This document shows, piece by piece, positions 36,601-45,268 of a stretch of DNA of 64,000 bases. A program made the translations under genes and the position numbers. Below the pieces are notes generated by a model, which saw only the letters and a program-made list of their open reading frames with translations, made no database searches and was not told the DNA's origin. This DNA comes from Granulicella paludicola (GTDB lineage Bacteria > Acidobacteriota > Terriglobia > Terriglobales > Acidobacteriaceae). Location of the stretch: positions 434,001 to 498,000 of the forward strand of contig NZ_JAGSYC010000024.1 of the NCBI RefSeq assembly GCF_025685545.1, in the 5' to 3' direction. Within the stretch, counting starts at the first letter, position 1; each line of letters opens with the position of its first letter.

Positions 36601-36846
36601 ATACCGGTGTCGTACGAGAGATGACACGTTGGAGTAGGGTAACGGAGCATCGTTATCGATGTCCTCGTTTGTCTGAGCCAGGGACGGGTGGCCCCGTTCA
36701 ACGAGCAAACGTGCAGGAACCACGCGGTCATCGACACGCAGCCTGCCGTTTTAGACCGCATCTCGAATCAGCTGCTTAAACTTCGAATCCGACGCTGCGT
36801 CACCCGCTTGAACTGGGATGTCGCTCGACGTGTTGGCATCGAGCCT
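36601..36846 (-). pseudogene. Reading-frame remnant with an in-frame stop
   Basis: A minus-strand frame runs about 80 codons with MRLDANTSSDIPVQAGDAA, FKQLIRDAV, an in-frame TAA, then RLRVDDRVVPARLLVERGHP. It continues EDIDNDAPLPYSNVSSLVRH to a stop at 36601. The sequence keeps a protein-like composition on both sides of the TAA, which suggests a recently broken small gene of unknown family in the 519-base gap (36360-36878). No known domain was recognised. Confidence 0.3.
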
Positions 36847-36878
36847 CATCCCTCCAGCGCCCGCAGTATTATGCCTTC

Positions 36879-37892
36879 ATGAGCAAAAAGCTTCGTTGGG
36901 GAGTTCTCAGTACGGCTGCCATCGGGATCAAGAAGGTGATTCCCGCCATGCAGCTATGTCAGTTCTGTTCCGTGACTGCCATCGGCTCGCGCGACTTCGG
37001 CAGAGCTCGGGAAGCCGCTGATTCTCTAAGTATTCGTAGCGCTTACGGATCGTATGAGGAGCTGATCGCCGACCCAGAGATCGATGTCATTTACAACCCT
37101 CTTCCTAACCAACTTCATATGCCGTGGACCATCAGGGCGGCGGAGGCCGGGAAGCATGTTCTTTGCGAAAAGCCACTAAGCCTCAGCGTCGCGGAAGCAC
37201 GATCGCTATTGGAAGTGCAAGATCGCACCGGCGTAAAGATCGGCGAGGCTTTCATGATCCGGAGCCACCCACAATGGCTTCGGGTGAGGGAACTTCTGGC
37301 GCAAGGCCGCATTGGGGAGCTTCGCAGCATCATGGGATTCTTCAGCTACTTCAATATCGATCCTGCTAACATTCGCAATCAGTTGGACTGCGGAGGTGGC
37401 GGCCTCATGGATATCGGCTGCTATCTGATCCACGCTTCTCGTTACGCCTTCGAACAGGAACCGACCCGTGTCGTTGCATGTATGGAGCGTGATCGACAGA
37501 TGCATACGGATCGACTCACATCGTCCATTCTGGAATTTCCCGGCGGACAGTCTATCTTCACCTGTAGCACCCAAGTGGTGCCTTATCAGCGGGTGCAGTT
37601 CTTTGGCACGAAGGGACGTATTGAAATTGAGATACCCTTCAACGCACCACCTGATCGGCCAACACGAATCTTTGTCGACGACGGGAGGGATATCTTCTGT
37701 ACGGGCGCAGCGACAGAGACCTTTCCCCTCTGCGATCAGTACACGTTGCAAGGCGATGCATTTTCGCGATCGATCATTGAAAACACCGAGGTGCCTGTCA
37801 CATTGGAAGACGGAATTCGGAATATGGCTGTCATCGAAGCCATCTTCGCTTCAGCAGCAACGGGTAGGTGGGAGACGCCTTTGAAGGGCTGA
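36879..37892 (+). CDS. Gfo/Idh/MocA-family NAD(P)-dependent dehydrogenase
   Basis: A 337-residue dehydrogenase for sugars, sugar alcohols or inositol-like compounds. RWGVLSTAAIGIKKVIPAM is the Rossmann nucleotide site (no leader peptide). YEELIADPEIDVIYNPLPNQ and GKHVLCEKPLSL are the family signature, with the conserved Lys in EKP. IGEAFMIRSHPQWL, DIGCYLIHASRYAF and QRVQFFGTKGRIE follow. Full length. No SD is present, and TATTAT (36867-36872) lies six bases before the ATG, so it may be leaderless. The dead TIM-barrel isomerase downstream (38009) is of a type often paired with these enzymes. Confidence 0.9.
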   Translation: MSKKLRWGVLSTAAIGIKKVIPAMQLCQFCSVTAIGSRDFGRAREAADSLSIRSAYGSYEELIADPEIDVIYNPLPNQLHMPWTIRAAEAGKHVLCEKPLSLSVAEARSLLEVQDRTGVKIGEAFMIRSHPQWLRVRELLAQGRIGELRSIMGFFSYFNIDPANIRNQLDCGGGGLMDIGCYLIHASRYAFEQEPTRVVACMERDRQMHTDRLTSSILEFPGGQSIFTCSTQVVPYQRVQFFGTKGRIEIEIPFNAPPDRPTRIFVDDGRDIFCTGAATETFPLCDQYTLQGDAFSRSIIENTEVPVTLEDGIRNMAVIEAIFASAATGRWETPLKG

Positions 37893-38008
37893 AATGGAGT
37901 ACCTGCGCAACTGCCCCTCGAGTCCCGCGTCCACCATTCTGAGTTGTTGACGAGTGTAGCGATGAAGACGGTCGCCGTGCATCCGGCTTACGATGCCCTA
38001 TTTTATGT

Positions 38009-38460
38009 TTGCGCCTAAGGTCGTGCAGGGAACTCCAGTGGCACGCCAGGCATGGCATTAGAGCAGCTTGGGTTTGCGGCGAAGGAGTCCAAAAACCTCA
38101 GACTAAAGGTGCATGCCAAGTTTTTCTGGCGCACTGGCGTGGCCTTACATGTATCCCCGGCCGCAACGTCCTGCCGGGCTCGTGGAGACTGCGTTTGCTG
38201 AGCTGGCGAAGCGCTGGCGGCCCATCCTCGACGTCTTTGATCGGAATGATGTTGATCTCTGCTACGAAGTTCATCCAGGCGAAGACCTGCACGAAGGCGC
38301 CACTTTTGAGTGGTTTTTGGCTGGTCGATGAACACCCGCGATGCAATTTGCTCTACGATCCGAGCCACTTTATTTTGCAGCAGCTCAACTACCGGAACCT
38401 CTTGCTTTCCTCTTCAACCTTTGCCGCCTGACAACCCACGGAAGCCGAGGTCCTTGTGCC
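38009..38460 (+). pseudogene. Sugar phosphate isomerase/epimerase remnant
   Basis: Pieces in at least two frames spell a xylose-isomerase-like TIM barrel: SFSGALAWPYMYPRPQRPAG, then AELAKRWRPILDVFDRNDVD, and LCYEVHPGEDLHEGATFEWF. After a frameshift near 38320-38340 come HPRCNLLYDPSHFILQQLNY. The family metal-binding Glu/His/Asp residues (EVHPGEDLH, DPSHF) are kept, but the barrel is cut after the DPSHF strand and the N-terminal strands are missing. It trails the Gfo/Idh/MocA gene by about 120 bases in the same direction, the common genetic partner for such isomerases. Confidence 0.7.
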
Positions 38461-39077
38461 AACACAGGAAAGCTTGTGTGATGAAGTCGTGGAGCTTTAC
38501 CTGAAAGTTTCCTGACGTCAAGGGAGCGCCGACGTTTGCTCTTCGAGGCGTAGAGTGCATCCACCTCAACCCGTGCGATCTCGGCATATTCACAGGCCTC
38601 GGCTCACCAATCATCGCCGAGGTGGGACCGCGTAAGCGTGAGCGGGGGCAGCCTGGAACCGGGAGCCCATGCGTAGATGGCAAGTTTCATAAGACCGACA
38701 TGTACACACTGACTGAGTAATTGAGAATCTAAGAAAGGACACTCCCTATGTCCCGCGCGTGTCGACCGTGGGAAGCGTCGAGCGAGTTGATCTCACTGGC
38801 GTTTGGTACTGGTCGACTCCGCATCTGTAGCTCTCATCCACCTGCACATTGCGCGTCCAGTCTTATCGGCAGAACGGTCCCAATTCATCGCGCGCGCCTT
38901 CGTATTCCGGTAGACAAGTTCAAAGAGCCTTCTCGTGAGAGAGCAATACGACACAGCCTCATCTTTCACTCTCGCCCATACTCGCTGAAGGCGTCCTTAC
39001 CACGTAGCTCTTAGTTAGCGTTCTAAAGGCGCTGACTGGCCGAATGTGTTGGTCTGTATAGCTCTTGAGGAGAATAG
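38461..39077. other. No gene recognised
   Basis: About 620 bases between the isomerase remnant and the decaheme cytochrome gene. Frames here (for example 38748-39014 plus, 38414-38683 minus) have no recognisable domain. The last 40 bases contain a good SD (GAGGAG) for the cytochrome gene. Confidence 0.4.
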
Positions 39078-40142
39078 ATGCGGCGTCCGCTTCTGGTGCT
39101 TGTGCTGTGCACATCGCTTTGCTGTTTGGGTTGGCCGGGAATGGCGACTGCCGCGCCCCAGGCTTCGGCAGGTGTGAGCCAGCCTGCTGCGACCGAAACC
39201 TCCTCAGCGTTTGCCGGCTCCGAGACTTGTGCTTTGTGCCATGCGGACATCGCCAAAAAATTCTCTTCGAATCCGCATTCTGAATTGGCGCTAATGCATG
39301 GCGGCAAAGGCGTCACCTGCGAGAGTTGCCACGGGCCTGGGCAAGCCCACGTTGCATCCGGTGGAGATCCAACCAAGATTCTGCAGCTAAGCAAGATGTC
39401 GGCAAACCAGATCGACAAGACTTGTCTCGGTTGCCATGCAGGTGCTCATCCGAACTTTCTACGTTCGGACCATGGCAAGGCCGGTGTTGGGTGTACTAGT
39501 TGCCATAGCATTCACGGCGTGGCCGCTGCGGCGATTCCGTCGGCTATCGTTCTATCTGCTGCCGCGCCTGACAAGAAGTCACGGTTGGCCAGCCGCTTGT
39601 TCAGCGTGATGAAGCCGGATGCAACCACTGGGGACCCGTTGCATTGGGCCGCAGCTTCAGCCGAAATGCCCGGGCAGAATCCAAACCTGCTCAAGGCCCC
39701 GCAGCCACAGCTCTGTTTCAGCTGCCACAGTGATATCAAGCCTGCTTTCAGTCAGCCGTTCCATCACAAAGTCAACGAGGGGCTGGTGAAGTGTTCCGAC
39801 TGTCACGATCCTCACGGGACATTTGGCAACAATCAACTGCGCTCGACTGCTGACCAGAACATGATCTGCACAAAGTGCCATACGGAGACGCGTGGACCCT
39901 TTGTCTTCGAACATGCAGCGGTGAAGTCTGAAGGCTGTGTCGGCTGCCATTCACCGCATGGTTCGCAGAACGCGCGATTGCTGAACGTTCCGAATATCAA
40001 CCAGCTTTGTAACCAGTGCCATAGCCCGGTTGCGATGGGCACTGTTCACGGGATGGGTGCCGGGTCAGCGGAAGTCCAGCAGTGCATCAGCTGCCACACA
40101 ATGATTCACGGCTCAAACGTCAATCCTGCATTCATCCGATGA
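39078..40142 (+). CDS. Decaheme c-type cytochrome, DmsE/MtrA family
   Basis: A 354-residue periplasmic electron carrier with ten CxxCH heme motifs: CALCH, CESCH, CLGCH, CTSCH, CFSCH, CSDCH, CTKCH, CVGCH, CNQCH and CISCH. A signal peptide (LLVLVLCTSLCCLGWPGMAT) precedes them. The pattern GSETCALCHADIAKKF at the start and GCVGCHSPHGS near the end is that of the DmsE/MtrA decahemes, which sit inside an outer-membrane barrel and carry electrons across it. The next gene encodes such a barrel and overlaps by four bases. GGAG lies seven bases before the ATG. No outer cytochrome gene of MtrC type follows in the window. Confidence 0.92.
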   Translation: MRRPLLVLVLCTSLCCLGWPGMATAAPQASAGVSQPAATETSSAFAGSETCALCHADIAKKFSSNPHSELALMHGGKGVTCESCHGPGQAHVASGGDPTKILQLSKMSANQIDKTCLGCHAGAHPNFLRSDHGKAGVGCTSCHSIHGVAAAAIPSAIVLSAAAPDKKSRLASRLFSVMKPDATTGDPLHWAAASAEMPGQNPNLLKAPQPQLCFSCHSDIKPAFSQPFHHKVNEGLVKCSDCHDPHGTFGNNQLRSTADQNMICTKCHTETRGPFVFEHAAVKSEGCVGCHSPHGSQNARLLNVPNINQLCNQCHSPVAMGTVHGMGAGSAEVQQCISCHTMIHGSNVNPAFIR

Positions 40143-42856
40143 CGGTCGAATCGTACGACCGGGTCGCTCCGAGGAACAGCTTGGTGCGCAGAATAGACAT
40201 TGCTTCATGGCAGACGAGGCTTGAGATGACGACGTTCAGCTGCATCACCCGGTGGCACAACAACCAGACTTTCCTCTCCGAAGCCAGCAGGATTGTGCGC
40301 GTCATTCTGATTGGAGCACTGCTGCTGACTGCAGGAAGGATCGTCGCGCAGGGGACTGCCATCACTGTAACTTCCGCTGTGCCTGATGCACCTGCATCGT
40401 CTGCTCTGCCAGAGGCACCCGTAGCCGAACCGCCAGCGACTTCAGGGCAGGAACAGATGAGCCGCTATGTAATTCGGCAGACGGCCGATATAGGTGGTCG
40501 TATCGTTGGAGTTTCCGGTAGCGGCGCGATGTATGACACTCTGGTCAATCTGCATTCGGGTCCTCGCGTCCTGGGCCAAACGTATACGATGCACGCGCTC
40601 CCAGACGCGAAACCTCTCCTCCTGGATTCTCTGTCGGCCTTTGGTAACGGCTTTGGTGGGGACCCCATCAATTTTGCGAGACTCTCTTTCTTTAAGGGTA
40701 AGCTTTACGAGTTCACAGGAACCTTCCGTCGCGACCGGCAGTACTTTGACTACGACCTTTTAGGCAATCCCAGTATCCCGCTGGGTATCTCTACCCCGTA
40801 CGGCATGGTTGCAGGCCAGCCGACAGCAGCGTCGCTGTCTCATCAACAGCTCACGCAATCGCCTGTGATGTTCAACACCGTGCGTAGGATGACAGACACT
40901 TCGCTGACTCTCCTGCCGCTCTCCAATATCTCTTTCCGCGCGGGCTACTCGCAGAACATCTTTCAGGGGCCCAGTTTGAGTCCTGGTTATTTGATAGGTG
41001 CCTCCGATCAGCTGCTTCGTGAGTATCAACGTAACAGCAGCGACGATTTCTTAGCCTCGATGACGTGGAAGCCGCTGGCCCTGACCAGCATCACGTTCGA
41101 AGAACAGATAGACCACTACAAGGCAGATTCCTATTTCACGCTTGCACCGGGCCAATTGAATGTTCAGGAGGCAGATGGTACGCCCGCCGCGACGGGCAAC
41201 TGGGATGCGACGGCTGCACCGTATTCCATCGCTTCATGCAACACTTCGAGCATGGGCAGCGCGTATACCAACGCTACCAATTACACAATTTTTTCTGCTC
41301 CCCAGACCGCTGGTGGCCGACCGATCGTCAATCCCGCCTGCAACGTCACTACAAATTACCTGCGCGCGCAACCAACCCGGGCTATTTATCCCACAGAGAT
41401 GCTGCGCTTTCAAAGTTCTAGAATGAGAGGTCTGGCTGTCAATGGCGACCTGCGATACACAAGGGCAAACAGCAGCCTCGCCAATTACTATGAGGCCTTC
41501 CAGGGGCTCGATGGAGCCATCCGGAATTACAGCCTGACCGGAAACGCGAAGGTGCAGCGGCGCGTAGTGAGCTCTGATCTGGGTGTTACGTGGCAGAGCT
41601 CGAAAACGATTTCAGTTTCGGACCAGCTCGATTTCTCCAACGTTCGTCAGCCCGGCAGCGCAAATATTACAACGGGAGTGACTCACAATGCTCCTACCAC
41701 TCCCGGCAACGAAACAATTAGCTATGTGGGCCCACTCGCGGCGGGAACGGCCTACAGCATCGAAGGCAATCCTGCTGGCGTGCCACTCTATGGTTACTTT
41801 GGCCAGAGGTTTCTAACCAACAATGCAACCGTAACCTGGGACGCATCGCCGAAGACATCGTTGACCTTCACGTATCGTTACAGGACGCACAGCATCGTGC
41901 AAACCGCAGGAACAGGCGCTTCCAGTGTCCTTGTCACGATTCATGAAAATGGGGGAATCTTCAATGTGGCACTTCATCCGACCACTCAATGGAGGATCAA
42001 TGGCACAGCGGAGATGCTCTACGACGATAACGCTCTGACGCCTATCGGCCCAAGGCAGACGAAACACTACAGAATTCATACACTCTACAAACTTAGGCCA
42101 TGGGCGACGTTATCGGGCGCACTCAACGATCTCGAACGCCATAACAATACCTTCAATACCGGCGTAACCCCGATCGACGGGCCGCTGCAGCATGTTGACC
42201 ATACTCGTAATGTCGGCGTCGGTGTAATCGTGGCACCGAACGAGCACTACGGGTTCGATGTGAACTACGACTACTCGGACATTTATATATCGACGAACGT
42301 CTGCTACCTGAACGGCGCTACCTCTACGCTTCCCGGAACTGCGTCAACGACCAGCAGCGGATCTCCCAATCTCTGTCCGGGTGTCTTTTCACGGGGATCG
42401 ACTACGGTGCTGTCAGACTGGGGACCAACCCGAGACTTCATGGATGCGCCTACGCAGTATGCCTCGGTGGGCTTCGATTTTTCACCGAACAAGAAAATTC
42501 GGACGTCCGCGGGATATCGTATCAGCGCGGTGAGCGGGAATCAGTTTTTTGCCAACGCGCAGCAGGTCAACGGTTCTCTGCAGTCGGCATATCAATCTCC
42601 TTATTTCAACGTGGCGTGGACGTTACACCCTGGCCTTATATGGAAGGCAAACTACGACTACTTTGGCTATGGCGAAGGTGGCCCTTCGGGAGCTCCTTTC
42701 TGCAGCAGCTCAACTTCTTTGACTTCAGTTGTCCTACCTTGCGGATCTTCAGTGCTGCTGGGGCCGACGGGATTGAAAGAGCCGTCCTCAGGCTTGACCG
42801 CGCCCAGAAATATGCACGCGAACGTATTGACACTGACGATCCACTACGAGTTCTAA
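40139..42856 (+). CDS. MtrB/PioB-like outer-membrane beta-barrel
   Basis: A large outer-membrane barrel (905 aa from the ATG at 40139, which overlaps the cytochrome stop as ATGA). An inner ATG at 40226 is another possible start and places the leader (RIVRVILIGALLLTAGRIVA) nearer to the N-terminus. The mature part begins with a proline/alanine-rich segment. It then shows many alternating strands with aromatic girdles (FARLSFFKGKLYEFTGTFRR, ARNYSL-type repeats) and ends in NVLTLTIHYEF with a terminal Phe, the usual BAM signal. It lacks the N-terminal CxxC of Shewanella MtrB. Family assignment comes from size, strand pattern and the coupled decaheme gene. It would hold the decaheme and form a trans-outer-membrane conduit. 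Confidence 0.72.
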   Translation: MTVESYDRVAPRNSLVRRIDIASWQTRLEMTTFSCITRWHNNQTFLSEASRIVRVILIGALLLTAGRIVAQGTAITVTSAVPDAPASSALPEAPVAEPPATSGQEQMSRYVIRQTADIGGRIVGVSGSGAMYDTLVNLHSGPRVLGQTYTMHALPDAKPLLLDSLSAFGNGFGGDPINFARLSFFKGKLYEFTGTFRRDRQYFDYDLLGNPSIPLGISTPYGMVAGQPTAASLSHQQLTQSPVMFNTVRRMTDTSLTLLPLSNISFRAGYSQNIFQGPSLSPGYLIGASDQLLREYQRNSSDDFLASMTWKPLALTSITFEEQIDHYKADSYFTLAPGQLNVQEADGTPAATGNWDATAAPYSIASCNTSSMGSAYTNATNYTIFSAPQTAGGRPIVNPACNVTTNYLRAQPTRAIYPTEMLRFQSSRMRGLAVNGDLRYTRANSSLANYYEAFQGLDGAIRNYSLTGNAKVQRRVVSSDLGVTWQSSKTISVSDQLDFSNVRQPGSANITTGVTHNAPTTPGNETISYVGPLAAGTAYSIEGNPAGVPLYGYFGQRFLTNNATVTWDASPKTSLTFTYRYRTHSIVQTAGTGASSVLVTIHENGGIFNVALHPTTQWRINGTAEMLYDDNALTPIGPRQTKHYRIHTLYKLRPWATLSGALNDLERHNNTFNTGVTPIDGPLQHVDHTRNVGVGVIVAPNEHYGFDVNYDYSDIYISTNVCYLNGATSTLPGTASTTSSGSPNLCPGVFSRGSTTVLSDWGPTRDFMDAPTQYASVGFDFSPNKKIRTSAGYRISAVSGNQFFANAQQVNGSLQSAYQSPYFNVAWTLHPGLIWKANYDYFGYGEGGPSGAPFCSSSTSLTSVVLPCGSSVLLGPTGLKEPSSGLTAPRNMHANVLTLTIHYEF

Positions 42857-42864
42857 CCTAGGCT

Positions 42865-43905
42865 TCAGCAGATTCTCGGAAGCTGCTCTCCAGACATCAT
42901 ATCGAGTACTCGATTGCCTCCGATGCGACTGCGTACCGTGACGATTCCAGACCGGTGCTCGTGGACAGCCCCAACGTTTACCGCCCCGTTCGATACACTT
43001 TGACCACGTAAAACGGTGATTGCCCGTTCGGCATCCGCTTCTGCGACGAAGATTGCAAAGCGGCCCTCGTTCGCAACATATAGCGGATCCAAACCCAGAA
43101 GTTCGCAGGCTCCGCGGACGATATCTGAAACAGGGATGAGAGCTTCCTCGACCGTGATTCGGAGGCCCGCTACGGTGGCGATCTCGTTCAAAGCAGAAGA
43201 TAGGCCACCTCGCGTTAGATCGCGCATGCAGTGAATCTCAATCCCGGCTTCCAGTAGAGCTTCTACAGATGGCCAGAGGGAAGCAGTGTCGCTGCTCACG
43301 GGACCCTCGAACTCCAGCCCTGCACGCACGGACAGGATCGCGATTCCGTGATCCCCGAGATTGCCACTGATTATGACCACATCGCCCGCACGGACAGACT
43401 CCGGACCGATTACGTTCGGAGCAATCACCCTGCCTATGCCCGTTGTGTTGATAAAGATTCCGTCGCCCTTTCCATTGTCCACGACTTTGGTATCGCCAGT
43501 CACGATAGGGACATGGGCAACCAAGGCTGCGTCTCGCATGGAGTTAACCACGCAAACAAGCGTCTCCATTGGAAGTCCTTCTTCCAGGACAAAGCCAGCA
43601 CTAAGGGCAATCGGCTGCGCACCACACATCGCGAGATCGTTGACCGTGCCGTTGACCGCTAGGTCTCCGATCGTCCCGCCCGGAAAGATGAGCGGATGGA
43701 CGACGTAAGTGTCAGTCGTCATGGCAAGGCGGCCACCTCCGACATTGAGTAGCGCTCCATCATGATGCGCATGTCGCGCGGTGCTCGCAAATGCGGGAAG
43801 GAAAATATCTTCGATCAACTGATTGGTAAGCCTGCCGCCTCCACCGTGGCCCAGCAGGATCCGTTCACTGGTTCTTTGAGGCAAGGGACACGAGAGAATG
43901 GACAT
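42865..43905 (-). CDS. hypE: Hydrogenase maturation factor HypE
   Basis: A 346-residue PurM-like ATPase that dehydrates its own C-terminal thiocarboxamide to thiocyanate, the source of the CN ligands of the [NiFe] site. The PurM fold starts at [19 protein letters not shown]. The catalytic C-terminal tail is PRIC, ending the protein, with the modified Cys last. The ATG at 43905 is chosen over the frame to 44019: AAGGA lies near it and the protein then starts as HypE does. It overlaps hypD by 41 bases and is last in the hydrogenase operon, ending eight bases from the convergent barrel gene. Confidence 0.95.
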   Translation of the reverse strand: MSILSCPLPQRTSERILLGHGGGGRLTNQLIEDIFLPAFASTARHAHHDGALLNVGGGRLAMTTDTYVVHPLIFPGGTIGDLAVNGTVNDLAMCGAQPIALSAGFVLEEGLPMETLVCVVNSMRDAALVAHVPIVTGDTKVVDNGKGDGIFINTTGIGRVIAPNVIGPESVRAGDVVIISGNLGDHGIAILSVRAGLEFEGPVSSDTASLWPSVEALLEAGIEIHCMRDLTRGGLSSALNEIATVAGLRITVEEALIPVSDIVRGACELLGLDPLYVANEGRFAIFVAEADAERAITVLRGQSVSNGAVNVGAVHEHRSGIVTVRSRIGGNRVLDMMSGEQLPRIC

Positions 43906-44995
43906 CTTCTTTCCTTCTTCCAAAGTGAAAATAGGCAGCGCATGCACCTTCTGACGAAACCATAGGTGCTCCAAGGGGGCGGTCTGGCGTACAGCTTGAG
44001 GCGAACGCAGGACAGTCATAAGGTTTGCGCAGTCCCTGCAGCACGAGGCCAGCTATGCACTCCGTCGACTCTTTAGCGTCTGCCAGCTGAATGCCGAATT
44101 TAAATTCAGCATCCATGCTGCGGTATTGGTCCCGTAGTCGCAAACCACTGTCAGGAATCTCCCCGATGCCACGCCAGGCACGATGTGTTATTTCAAATAC
44201 CTCCGAGACACGCGCCTGGGCCTGAAGATTGCCAACTTTTTGAACAGCACGCGTGTACTGGTTCTCAACAATCGTAAGACCTTCCTCGAGCTGCGAGATC
44301 AGCATCAGTACTCCTTCGAGAAGATCGAGCGGCTCGAACCCCGTTACAACGATGGGTATTCGATATCTCTGAGCGATGTCGACATATTCTTCGTACCCCG
44401 TCACCATGCAGGCGTGGCCGGCCGCCAGGAACGCTTGCACCTGGCAGTCTGGTGACGCAAGGACCGCCTTCATTGCCGGCGGCACGAGCACATGCGACAC
44501 AAGCATGGAGAAATTCGCGAGGTTCTCTTTGGCAGCCTGCCAGACGGCCATGGCATTGGCTGGCGCTGTCGTCTCAAAGCCCACGGCGAAGAACACAGTC
44601 TCTCGAGTAGGATTGGCACGAGCTATTTGCAATGCATCCAGAGGGGAATACACAATACGCACGTCAGCGCCCAAGGATTTTGCGTCCAACAAACTTTGTG
44701 TGGAACCGGGTACGCGAAGCATGTCGCCGAAGGAACATAGAATGACTAGGGGCAATAGTGCCGTTGCGACAGCTCGATCGATCATTGCAATCGGTGTCAC
44801 ACAGACAGGACAGCCGGGTCCGTGGACTAGAGAGACGAGTGGCGGGAGGAGTTCTTGCAGGCCGCTCTTCACGATGGTGTATGTTTGGCCACCACACACC
44901 TCCATGATCGTCCAGGGCCGCGTAGTTTTGCGGCGGATCTCCAGAGCCATGCGCTGGACGGAGTCGTACTGCCTATATTCATCGAGGAATTTCAT
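43865..44995 (-). CDS. hypD: Hydrogenase maturation factor HypD
   Basis: A 376-residue iron-sulfur protein; with HypC it is the scaffold on which Fe(CN)2CO is built. [16 protein letters not shown] contains the essential Cys, [10 protein letters not shown] the second pair, [10 protein letters not shown] the central motif, and later cysteines ([31 protein letters not shown]) the [4Fe-4S] ligands. Full length. The ATG overlaps the hypC stop codon by four bases (ATGA). The CGGQ variant, instead of E. coli's CGGH, is common in the family. Confidence 0.95.
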   Translation of the reverse strand: MKFLDEYRQYDSVQRMALEIRRKTTRPWTIMEVCGGQTYTIVKSGLQELLPPLVSLVHGPGCPVCVTPIAMIDRAVATALLPLVILCSFGDMLRVPGSTQSLLDAKSLGADVRIVYSPLDALQIARANPTRETVFFAVGFETTAPANAMAVWQAAKENLANFSMLVSHVLVPPAMKAVLASPDCQVQAFLAAGHACMVTGYEEYVDIAQRYRIPIVVTGFEPLDLLEGVLMLISQLEEGLTIVENQYTRAVQKVGNLQAQARVSEVFEITHRAWRGIGEIPDSGLRLRDQYRSMDAEFKFGIQLADAKESTECIAGLVLQGLRKPYDCPAFASSCTPDRPLGAPMVSSEGACAAYFHFGRRKEDVHSLVSLASKNQ

Positions 44996-45258
44996 TGAGT
45001 TTGTCCGACCTCTGCTTCTAGGTCCTCGAGCATGTCGAGATCTCGCAAAGCGTCGAAGACACGTTGAGCCTCTTCTTCATTCACTATGGACAACGCAAAC
45101 CCGACGTGGACCATCACGTACTCGCCGACGCGTGCATCTGGAGTGTAGTCAAGACAAATCTCCTTGCGAATACCTCCGAAATCGACCTTCCCTCGACGCA
45201 GTCCCAAGTGCTTGTCGACGACAATCGTGATGATTTTTCCAGGCACAGCTAAGCACAT
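44992..45258 (-). CDS. hypC: Hydrogenase maturation chaperone HypC
   Basis: An 88-residue chaperone. [13 protein letters not shown] with Cys2 is the invariant N-terminus that binds iron with HypD and carries the cofactor to the large-subunit precursor. [20 protein letters not shown] is the conserved OB-fold end. One HypC/HybG-type protein is encoded; no second copy is in the window. It starts ten bases after hypF ends and overlaps hypD. Confidence 0.95.
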   Translation of the reverse strand: MCLAVPGKIITIVVDKHLGLRRGKVDFGGIRKEICLDYTPDARVGEYVMVHVGFALSIVNEEEAQRVFDALRDLDMLEDLEAEVGQTQ

Positions 45259-45268
45259 GAGTTCCTCC

